Source of the DNA: Herpetosiphon geysericola
Lineage (GTDB): Bacteria > Chloroflexota > Chloroflexia > Chloroflexales > Herpetosiphonaceae
DNA length: 64,000 nucleotides
Direction: 5' to 3'
Assembly: GCF_001306135.1 (NCBI RefSeq)
Contig: NZ_LGKP01000011.1
Coordinates: 62,001 to 126,000, forward strand
Shown here: piece by piece, positions 1 through 7,273 of the stretch
How the letters are laid out: every line of letters begins with the position of its first letter
Position numbering within the stretch: position 1 is the stretch's first letter
Notes under the pieces: model-generated
What the model was told of the DNA's origin: nothing
The model's database searches: none
Seen by the model: only the letters and a program-made list of their open reading frames with translations
Made by a program: the position numbers and the translations under genes

Positions 1-698
1 AAATCGTCTTCTAAGAATACGCCGCTGCCAACAACTGGCTCGGTGGTTGGTTCTGGGTCATCGGTTGAGGCCGGAGTTCGGGTTGGGCGGGTTGTTGCCG
101 TGGCCACGCTGGTTGCATTGGTCGCGATCTGTTTCTTGGGATCTTCTTCTTTATCATTCATCAAGAAGGCTATGCCAGCGCCAAGTAGGAGCACAATCCC
201 CACGACAATCCCAATAATCATCCCAGTGTTGCTACTGCGTTTGGTTGGCGCCCCAGCATTTGGATAGCCAGCGCCATAGCTTGGTTGTTGATAGTTGGCT
301 GGCGTGTATTGCTGTTGGTTGCCATATGGTTGTTGGGGCTGTGGTGGTGGTGGCGGATAGCTAGTAGGCTGGCCATAATTTTGGGGTTGCTGATAGCCAC
401 CATAATTTTGCGGTGGTGGTGGATAGCTGCCAGGCTGGCCATAATTTGGTTGTGCTGGTGGCGGGTAGCTCCCTGGCTGACCATAATTTGGTTGCGGCGG
501 TGGCGGGTAGCTCCCCGGTTGATCATAATTTGCTGCTGCTGGTGGATAACTACCACCCTGACCATCGTAGCGGGGCAATGCCTGAGTTGGGCCTTCGGCA
601 GCAGTTGGCGCAGCGTTGAGCCTAGTTCCACACTCAGAACAAAATGGATTAATATCGTCGACACTTGCTCGACAATTAGGACATTCACGAAGCGCCAT
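1..698 (-). CDS. Zinc-ribbon membrane protein, C-terminal part missing (window edge)
   Basis: The reading frame is open from the ATG at 698 to the left edge, so the C terminus is not seen. The start follows a strong GGAGG site. Residues 1-25 form a zinc ribbon with two CxxC pairs (CPNC and CSEC). Next comes a long Pro/Gln/Tyr/Gly-rich stretch with imperfect repeats around SYPPPPQPNYGQP, then one membrane helix with the core MIIGIVVGIVLLLGAGIAFL, then a Thr/Pro-rich stalk. The last visible residues, GVFLEDDF, look like the start of a beta-rich extracellular domain. It lies 17 bp downstream of plsX and probably shares its transcript. Function unknown. Confidence 0.8.
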   Translation of the reverse strand, partial: MALRECPNCRASVDDINPFCSECGTRLNAAPTAAEGPTQALPRYDGQGGSYPPAAANYDQPGSYPPPPQPNYGQPGSYPPPAQPNYGQPGSYPPPPQNYGGYQQPQNYGQPTSYPPPPPQPQQPYGNQQQYTPANYQQPSYGAGYPNAGAPTKRSSNTGMIIGIVVGIVLLLGAGIAFLMNDKEEDPKKQIATNATSVATATTRPTRTPASTDDPEPTTEPVVGSGVFLEDD

Positions 699-715
699 AG
701 GGATTACCTCCAAAG

Positions 716-1822
716 CTAGGCCGAGGGTACTAATTCAACGGTTTCGAGGGCATGGCTAATGGTTGCAACAACCCGTTGTTCAACTGCGTTGCGCGCCTGC
801 CCAATCGCGTTTTGAATCGCTAAAGCATCGGATTTGCCATGAGCAATAATCGCAATGCCATTGACTCCCAACAAGGGTGCGCCGCCATGACTGCGATAGT
901 CCATCCGTTTGCGTAAGGCCAAAAGTGGCGCAACTGCAAGGCTGGCTGGCAAGCTCAAGCCAGTTAACCCAGCGATCACGGCGCGCCAACGGCCTTTGCC
1001 AGGCAGGGCCAAGGCCGCGAGGGTTGGTAGCAAGCCCAGCGCAAGGTTTTGACGCCAGGTTGCTTTAATATTGTTGGCGGCGGCGGTGGTGATCATTTTA
1101 AACACCCCTTCGCCAAATTTGAGCACCAAATTGCCAACAAAACCATCGGCCACAACTACATCAGCACTGCCATTGATCAACATATCTTTTGGCTCGACGT
1201 TGCCAACAAAGTTCAGGTCGGGGCGTTGTAATAACAGACCATGGGTATCTTGTACTAGTTTATCACCCTTATTTGATTCTTCGCCATTGGCCAACAGCCC
1301 AATCCGTGGCATGGGAATATTGGCAATCTTTTGGGCGTAGACATTGCCCATTTGGGCAAATTGGACCAAATATTCAGGCTTGCAATCGGTCGTTGCGCCC
1401 GAATCGAGCAACAGCGCATAGCCATTGACGGTTGGGAAATGGGTCACCAAACATGGCCGTTCGATGCCGCGAATGCGCCCGAGAATAAACAAGGCTCCAG
1501 CCATGGTTGCGCCACTATGGCCCGCAGAAACAAAGGCATCTGCCTCGCCCTCGCGCACCAAACGTAGCCCAACTGCAACTGGCGAATTGCGTTTGCGCCG
1601 AATCGCCTGCGCCGGATGTTCGGTCATTTCGATGATTTCGGGCGCATTAACGACTACTAAATCAAGGTTGCTAATATCGTGTTTCGCGAGTTCGGCGCGA
1701 ATTGCCGCCTCGTCGCCAACTAAAATAATTTGGTCGCCCCATGTGCGGGCTGCGGCGATTGCGCCAGCAACTGTTGCTTGCGGCGCGTGGTCGCCACCGC
1801 TGGCATCCAAAACAATACGCAC
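716..1822 (-). CDS. plsX: Phosphate acyltransferase PlsX
   Basis: PlsX makes acyl-phosphate from acyl-ACP for phosphatidic acid synthesis at the membrane. The N-terminal LDASGGDHAP, the GHSGATMAGALFILG segment and the NGEESNKG segment are typical of the family, and the 368-residue length is normal. A start 33 bp upstream is possible, but the GTG at 1822 sits at good distance from GGAGG and begins directly with the conserved VRIVLDASGG, so it is preferred. Its usual partners fabH, fabD and acpP are not next to it. A zinc-ribbon membrane protein follows after 17 bp. Confidence 0.95.
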   Translation of the reverse strand: MRIVLDASGGDHAPQATVAGAIAAARTWGDQIILVGDEAAIRAELAKHDISNLDLVVVNAPEIIEMTEHPAQAIRRKRNSPVAVGLRLVREGEADAFVSAGHSGATMAGALFILGRIRGIERPCLVTHFPTVNGYALLLDSGATTDCKPEYLVQFAQMGNVYAQKIANIPMPRIGLLANGEESNKGDKLVQDTHGLLLQRPDLNFVGNVEPKDMLINGSADVVVADGFVGNLVLKFGEGVFKMITTAAANNIKATWRQNLALGLLPTLAALALPGKGRWRAVIAGLTGLSLPASLAVAPLLALRKRMDYRSHGGAPLLGVNGIAIIAHGKSDALAIQNAIGQARNAVEQRVVATISHALETVELVPSA

Positions 1823-1842
1823 AGATAATCCTCCAAACAAAA

Positions 1843-1885
1843 CAGTTGACCTCATCGAGCATAATCGAGTGATGAGGTCAAACTG
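1843..1885 (-). promoter_or_regulatory. Inverted repeat just upstream of plsX (terminator, attenuator or operator)
   Basis: CAGTTGACCTCATC pairs with GATGAGGTCAAACTG across a 14-nt loop, with one bulged A. Read on the minus strand the stem is followed by TTTTGTTT and then at once by the plsX ribosome site. It could end the upstream DUF2330 transcript, attenuate plsX, or be a protein-binding palindrome. Confidence 0.55.
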
Positions 1886-1951
1886 CTACTGGTATCTTAA
1901 TGGGTTTTTGGTTGAACTGCAATATGCTAATTACGGCCTATAGGCGTAGTT

Positions 1952-3166
1952 CTAGACAGCTCGACGGCGCTTGTTGGGCTTGCGGGCCAAAAACCAAATT
2001 ATGCTCAAGGTTACGCCAATCACCAAAAGCGTGCCGATGCGCAATGCACCACGGCGCAAGTTGGCAGTGGCTTCTTCTTCCGATGAGCGATTGCCTTTGG
2101 CCGCATCGTATTGTTGGCGTCGCACGGTGTGTAAGACTTGATCTTCGCAATCGAATGGCTCGGTGCGATAGGTCAAATCAATGTTGTTCGAAAGCGGTGG
2201 TAGTTCGGGGCTATAGCCAAACGTCGGATCAAACAACATCTCTTCGGGCGAGACTTCGCTATACAAACGGGTCAAGAAGGCATATTTACTGGTCAATTCT
2301 TTGAGCAAGCTATCTTGGGGACTTAAAAACTTGCTTGGTTGGGCAAATTCGGTTAAGAAGCCTTTACCTGCAACGCTAGCCAAGACGCCGCTACGCAGTT
2401 CGTTATAGTTATTTTCGTTATTCAGCGACGTGAGTGCCAAATCGTTTTCGCGCATGGTAAAACGCTCGGTATTGGTTGGAATTGCCTGCGCCTCGCCGAA
2501 AACCCACACCGTAATTGGAGTTTTGGGTTGGCTGCTCAAGGCTGCTAATTGGAATGGCAACATTGGGGTTGTGCCCGCATAGCTAATGGCAATTGGCTGG
2601 ATGCTGTTGGTTGCTGCATCTGGTTTGAGTTTGATCGCGAGCAATGGCATGCCTGCATCGGTATAGGGTTTGAGTGCAGTTTCCAAGCCTGCTGGAGCTT
2701 GGTAGCCATTATCTTTGAGCCACGTCATAAGCGCTGCTGGGTCGCGATCTTCGAGCACACTATAATCGTAGGCGCCAACTTGGCCTTGGGGGGCCGCTGG
2801 CGTTTGGGTCGTAGGCGCTGGGATTGTGCCAAGCGTTGGGGTAAAACAGGCTGGTGGCGCAGGGAATGTCACCCGTGGATCGGTCAGACTGTGCAGTTCA
2901 ACAAAGCTGCTTGCGCCAACTACATCGAGCGTTGGAATGCTCGGCACTGGCAAAATCCAGGCAAATTCAGCAGGCGTGCCAGTATAATCGAGTTTTAGGT
3001 AGGCGGTCGTTTGGTTGGCTTGGCCATCGACGGCAAAAATCACGTTGAGGCCGGTTTGGCTAATCGGCGCATCAGCAGGAATCAAGGCCCCACTTGCGGC
3101 GGCAATTGAGGGCAAAGTAATGCTTAAAAGGCTACACAGCGCAATCACTGTGGCTAAACGGCGCAT
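1952..3166 (-). CDS. DUF2330-type exported membrane-anchored protein
   Basis: This 404-residue protein has an N-terminal signal peptide (about residues 1-24), a large extracytoplasmic domain and one C-terminal membrane helix (GTLLVIGVTLSIIWFLA) followed by a basic tail. The segments SGALIPADAPISQTGLNVIF, FAWILPVPS and NDLALTSLNNENNYNELR resemble the DUF2330 family, whose function is unknown. The ATG at 3166 is chosen because AAGGAGG lies just upstream and the signal peptide then starts correctly. A start 36 bp further upstream lacks such a site. The gene is divergent from the acetyltransferase pair at 3340. Confidence 0.8.
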   Translation of the reverse strand: MRRLATVIALCSLLSITLPSIAAASGALIPADAPISQTGLNVIFAVDGQANQTTAYLKLDYTGTPAEFAWILPVPSIPTLDVVGASSFVELHSLTDPRVTFPAPPACFTPTLGTIPAPTTQTPAAPQGQVGAYDYSVLEDRDPAALMTWLKDNGYQAPAGLETALKPYTDAGMPLLAIKLKPDAATNSIQPIAISYAGTTPMLPFQLAALSSQPKTPITVWVFGEAQAIPTNTERFTMRENDLALTSLNNENNYNELRSGVLASVAGKGFLTEFAQPSKFLSPQDSLLKELTSKYAFLTRLYSEVSPEEMLFDPTFGYSPELPPLSNNIDLTYRTEPFDCEDQVLHTVRRQQYDAAKGNRSSEEEATANLRRGALRIGTLLVIGVTLSIIWFLARKPNKRRRAV

Positions 3167-3339
3167 GGAAATCCTCCTTGAAATGTTTGCAAACTCAATC
3201 ATAACACGCCGCGTTGCATGCTGTTATTCGTTCCAAGGCCTGATCCTCGTGATGGACATTGTTGTTAATATTGGCCCATTGCGATTGCTGCTTCAGATTG
3301 TGGCGGTGGCTCAATGGTGGCTTGTAGAAGGAGTGTGTC

Positions 3340-3921
3340 ATGGAAATTCGTGCCTTGGTTGCTGATCAGCGTTTGCTTGACCAGGCTGCCGAGATTTTGA
3401 CCCTGGCGTTTGCTGAGCATTGGCCAGAAGCGTGGCCAACGCTCGCCGATGCCCGCGAAGAAATGCAAGAGGCGCTGTTGCCTGAACGCGTTGGCTTTAT
3501 GGCTTTGATCGAAGGCAACGTGGTGGGCTGGATTGGCGGTCAATCAAGCTACGATGGCAATGTGTGGGAGCTGCACCCCTTGGCAGTGCATCCCGATTAT
3601 CAAGGCCATGGCATTGGCCGCGGCTTAGTGCAAGCCTTAGAGGCTGAATGCCATGCCCGTGGTGGCCTGACCTTAATGTTAGGTTCCGATGATGAAGCCT
3701 TTCTGACCTCAGCCAGCGGCATCGATGTCTATCCCAACCCGCTGCAACACCTCGCCACGATTCAAAACCGCCGTCGTCACCCATTTGAATTTTATCAACG
3801 CTGTGGCTTCAGCATCATTGGTATGATTCCCGATGCCAATGGTTTGGGCAAGCCCGATATTCTCATGGCCAAGCGCTTGGGCGCTTGGTCGAGCCAGTTG
3901 CCAACAGGAGGCTTAGCGTGA
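3340..3921 (+). CDS. GNAT acetyltransferase, aminoglycoside 6'-N-acetyltransferase-like
   Basis: A 193-residue GNAT protein. The acetyl-CoA loop YQGHGIGRGL is at residues 87-96. The surrounding WELHPLAVHPDYQG, LTLMLGSDDE, IDVYPNPLQHL and GMIPDANGLGKPDI segments are characteristic of chromosomal AAC(6')-type enzymes, which acetylate the 6' amine of aminoglycosides. Real substrates cannot be read from sequence, and housekeeping N-acetylation remains possible. The start follows GAAGGAG. The stop overlaps the GTG start of the next gene (GTGA), so the two are translationally coupled. Confidence 0.82.
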   Translation: MEIRALVADQRLLDQAAEILTLAFAEHWPEAWPTLADAREEMQEALLPERVGFMALIEGNVVGWIGGQSSYDGNVWELHPLAVHPDYQGHGIGRGLVQALEAECHARGGLTLMLGSDDEAFLTSASGIDVYPNPLQHLATIQNRRRHPFEFYQRCGFSIIGMIPDANGLGKPDILMAKRLGAWSSQLPTGGLA

Positions 3922-5090
3922 ATTATTGGTATGGTCAGGCAGTCGAGGACGATATTGCGGCTTTAGCACCGTTATTGAGCCAAGCTTTACATTTTAATAT
4001 GGCCCGTGAAGCGTCGGTCGAGTGGATGCAAAAGCGGGGCGTGGGCCTGTATCGAGCACTCAAAGTCGATGGCGCAATCGCCGCAGGCTTGGGAATTTTG
4101 CCAATGGGCCAGTGGTTTGGTGGCAAGGCTCAACCAACCGCAGGCATTACCGCCGTTGGGGTTGGCCCCGAATGGCGCGGGCGCAACGTTGGCGGCAAGA
4201 TGATGGAAGCGATGTTGCGCGAGCAATATGCGCAAGATGTGGCGATCTCAACCTTGTATCCCGCCACGACCCAATTTTATCGGACGCTTGGCTACGAGCG
4301 GGCTGGCAGCCGAATTTTATATGGATTAAATCCAGCGCTGATTAAGCCCAAGCGCGATCATGGCGTAACGTTGCGCCAAGTGCTTGAAACCGATTATGCG
4401 CCATTTGCGGCGATTTACGATTCGTGGGCGGCAACTCAAACTGGGGTGCTCGAACGCTCGCCGTTGATGTGGGAGCGGATTATGCTTTCGCCCCGCGCCG
4501 AGCGTTTGCGCTATATTCTGAGCGATCAGGCTGGCCAAGCGGTTGGCTATGTGGTCTATGAGCAGGCTGGCCAATTCGAAGATGTAAAAGTGATCGATTG
4601 GGTGGCAACCACAGGCCCAGCCTTAGATGCCTTGCTCGATTTTTGGGCTGGTCATCGTTCATTAGTTAGCAAAGTTGTTTTGCCTGGCGCGCCGATGGAT
4701 TCGTTGCTGTTTCGCTATCATGAGCAAGGCATTGACCAAACTTGGCATTTGGATTGGATGTTGCGGATTATCAATGCGCCGCTTGCCATTCAACGCCGTG
4801 GCTTTGCGCGCTGGCTACATTGCGAAATTGCCCTCGATTTGGTTGACCCACGCTTGGAATGGAATCATGGCCGTTGGATCTTGCAAATCCGCGATGGGGT
4901 TGGCACGCTGGAGCGGGGTGGCAATGGTGCGGTAACGCTGCACGCCCGTGATCTGGCGGCGCTGTATAGTGGCTACCTTGCGCCGCACGATTTGCGCTTG
5001 GCTGGCAGTTTGCAAGCAGATGATGATCAATTAGATCTCTTGGCGGCAATTTTTGCTAGCTCACGCCCGTGGATGAGCGATATGTTCTAG
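3918..5090 (+). CDS. Eis-like acetyltransferase (GNAT plus SCP2-like domain)
   Basis: 390 residues from the GTG at 3918, which follows AGGAGG and overlaps the upstream stop. Residues 1-150 are a GNAT domain with the acetyl-CoA loop RGRNVGGKMM (88-97) and FYRTLGYE (120-127). A second degenerate GNAT-like part and a C-terminal SCP2-like domain follow. The chain ends in Phe (MSDMF). In Mycobacterium tuberculosis Eis the C-terminal Phe carboxylate takes part in catalysis, so the ending supports an active Eis-type enzyme. Eis proteins acetylate several amines of aminoglycosides as well as protein lysines. The pairing with the AAC(6')-like gene suggests a related substrate. Confidence 0.85.
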   Translation: MNYWYGQAVEDDIAALAPLLSQALHFNMAREASVEWMQKRGVGLYRALKVDGAIAAGLGILPMGQWFGGKAQPTAGITAVGVGPEWRGRNVGGKMMEAMLREQYAQDVAISTLYPATTQFYRTLGYERAGSRILYGLNPALIKPKRDHGVTLRQVLETDYAPFAAIYDSWAATQTGVLERSPLMWERIMLSPRAERLRYILSDQAGQAVGYVVYEQAGQFEDVKVIDWVATTGPALDALLDFWAGHRSLVSKVVLPGAPMDSLLFRYHEQGIDQTWHLDWMLRIINAPLAIQRRGFARWLHCEIALDLVDPRLEWNHGRWILQIRDGVGTLERGGNGAVTLHARDLAALYSGYLAPHDLRLAGSLQADDDQLDLLAAIFASSRPWMSDMF

Positions 5091-5118
5091 GCTGTGCGGC
5101 GAGCTTACCGCTAAAACT

Positions 5119-5149
5119 CAAAGGCCACTGGAATTTCCAGTGGCCTTTG
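5119..5149. terminator. Terminator hairpin between convergent genes
   Basis: A 15-bp inverted repeat, CAAAGGCCACTGGAA and its complement, with almost no spacer. It sits between the stop of the Eis-like gene and the stop of the metalloprotease gene, and probably works in both directions. Confidence 0.8.
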
Positions 5150-5172
5150 GGCTGTTATGGTCTGAGCTAGGC

Positions 5173-6624
5173 TTATTGCATTGGCTCAAAGGCGAACGAT
5201 TGACAGTCGTTATTGGTAGGATTGACCTGTTGCAATTGCACGCCGCTGGCGGTATCGCACCATGGAATATCAACGGCGAGGCCACTATGGCGGGCAGTAA
5301 TTGTGCCATAGCCATTGCCAAGGTCGTTGATGCGCCATTGTTGGTTGGTGGCTCCGACCCATTCCCATTGATGGATTTTGGCTCCATCGTTGGTCGAGGC
5401 GGCGCTTACATCCATCACTTTGCCTGTAGCGCGTGAGACGAAGCGCACAAAGCCGTTGTCGGTGCTAATCAGTTGCCATTGTTGATTGTAGCCCGTGTGA
5501 CAATCCCATTGCAAAATGACCGTGCCATTGGCTGGATTGCCGCCCTCGGCTACGTCGATACACTTGTTGGTAGCCTTGTTGCGAAGCCGGTAGTAGGTTG
5601 TGCCTGGCGCTTGCTTGAGCAAGAACTTATTATTGGCCGAGTTCCATTTGGTTGCCAAGTAGCTGCCTGCTGGCGGGTTGGTGTGGAAATAATCATCGTG
5701 GTTGCAGTCGAAGCGGCCATATTGGCTTGCACCACAGCGATTTTGCATTGGTGGCGTGCCTGGGCCGTCAACGTAGCACATAATATCTTCATCGTCGATA
5801 CAGTGACCGTAGGCGGTGCTGTTGGGAGCTGAGCGTTGCACAGCGCCCATGGTGTGCATATGTTCGTGGGCAGCGGTCGAGCCGTTCCAGCAGCCGTTAT
5901 CCACGCGCGCAAAGCCAGGGCCGAAGTTGTTGGCGTTATTTTGGTCTGGGCGATCATCGAGCATATAGAAGGCTACGCCACACAAAATATTGTTATCGAC
6001 GAAGGTCAAATATTTGCGGTCGGCGCGATTGTGGCCAAGAGCCTTCAAGGCGTTAGCGGTTTTGTCGATTGAATCGTCGCCATCTGCTGGCACGACCACA
6101 TTCATCACATAAATTTCACAATTGTTGGTGACGAAATTGACGGCGCGGAAGCCACCAGTTTCTTGGGCACTAGTTTGATAAATTCGATCCATGTCCGATG
6201 ACCATTGGCGAATCGAGCCAACGAATTGGTTGAAGCGGTCAGGGCGGTCAGAAGCGCGCACATACATCACTTGGGTGCGGTTGCCAGCATGCCCATCGCC
6301 GTTACACACAATCTTGGGGTTGATTGCTGCTTTGTCTAAGGGCAAGGTTTCGTCCTTAACCGTTTTACCTTTGGCGATTGGGTCAGGGCCGTGGCTACAA
6401 AAGATTTCGTCGCCAACTTTGACTTCGTACAAGCCAGCACACGGGCCAGTTTTGGCTGGCGTCAAGCCATCGTAAATCATGCCACGTTCTGGGTCGTTGA
6501 CCGGAACTGTATCTTCAGCTGGTTCGACTTCTCGGTCGTTGCGGGTTTGAGCTTGGGTGCTTGGAAGAGAACTACCAAAAAGAACGAGGAGCGCAAAAAT
6601 CCAAATTAATCGTGGTGCCTTCAT
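5173..6624 (-). CDS. Secreted metalloprotease with C-terminal ricin-type lectin domain
   Basis: 483 residues with a signal peptide (1-25). The zinc-binding motif is HEHMHTMGAVQ (253-263): His253, Glu254 and His257 of HExxH, Gly260, and Gln263 where classical metzincins have His or Asp. EDIMCY (280-284) follows and may hold the Met-turn. Many cysteines suggest disulfides. Residues about 344-481 form a beta-trefoil ricin B-like domain with repeated QQW-type segments (YNQQWQL, NQQWRI) and CIDV. The likely role is extracellular proteolysis with carbohydrate anchoring, as in predatory or saprophytic bacteria. The ATG follows GGAGG. Protease family assignment beyond the HExxHxxGxxQ clan level is uncertain. 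Confidence 0.85.
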   Translation of the reverse strand: MKAPRLIWIFALLVLFGSSLPSTQAQTRNDREVEPAEDTVPVNDPERGMIYDGLTPAKTGPCAGLYEVKVGDEIFCSHGPDPIAKGKTVKDETLPLDKAAINPKIVCNGDGHAGNRTQVMYVRASDRPDRFNQFVGSIRQWSSDMDRIYQTSAQETGGFRAVNFVTNNCEIYVMNVVVPADGDDSIDKTANALKALGHNRADRKYLTFVDNNILCGVAFYMLDDRPDQNNANNFGPGFARVDNGCWNGSTAAHEHMHTMGAVQRSAPNSTAYGHCIDDEDIMCYVDGPGTPPMQNRCGASQYGRFDCNHDDYFHTNPPAGSYLATKWNSANNKFLLKQAPGTTYYRLRNKATNKCIDVAEGGNPANGTVILQWDCHTGYNQQWQLISTDNGFVRFVSRATGKVMDVSAASTNDGAKIHQWEWVGATNQQWRINDLGNGYGTITARHSGLAVDIPWCDTASGVQLQQVNPTNNDCQSFAFEPMQ

Positions 6625-7273
6625 ACAATTCCTCCATGAACTGTAACTACAAGGGTTTGCCTAATCGTCGAAATCTCGCCGCTGAGATCGTGCATTGCGT
6701 ACGCGTGGCCTCCTTGCTGGCAAACTTATTCCAATCAATAAAATTAAGATTCCTAACTATTACGCCATAGTCATGGCCAAAAGTCAATATTTTCTTAATA
6801 ACATGACTAGAATAAGTCATAAGGCGGAGAAAAGTATGAAGGATGAAATCAAAAGGCAGAAATCAAAAATCAGAAGGATGAGGGATGAAGGATGAAGCCG
6901 AGGGATCAGGGGTTAGGGGCAAGGAGGCAGCGTAAAGGCAGAAGGCAAAAATAGGGGTCAGGGGCCAGAGAATCAAGGATGAAGGATGAAAGAAAGAGTA
7001 TAAAACGGAGAATGAAAATCAGAAGTCAAAAATCAAAAGGCAAAAAGCTGGTTTAACCGCGAAGAAATCTTTTTAAGAATGAATCACAAATAATCTGTGG
7101 CAAAAACAGGCTAATGGCTATAGAAAACGTAATCTAAAATAATCTGTGGGAATGTGTAGCAAAAAACTCAGCCTTCGGGTAATTCGTGGCCAAAAAGGGG
7201 CCTTCGCGATCTTTGCGATCTTCGCGGTTACGGCCCTTCGTGCGCTTCGTGTCCTTCGTGGATCAAAACGGCC
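6625..7273. repeat. Gene-free stretch with composite low-complexity intergenic repeat
   Basis: No gene is seen. The first 200 bp are AT-rich and should hold the protease promoter. From about 6830 the plus strand has purine-rich words (GAAGGATGAAGGATGAA, AATCAAAAGGCAAAAA, AGGGGTTAGGGG). These are followed by AATCTGTGG words near 7090-7150, then words of the type TTCGCGATCTTTGCGATC and CCTTCGTGTCCTTCGTGG up to 7262. The same order recurs upstream of 18668 and, inverted, near 60655-60780. Confidence 0.7.
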
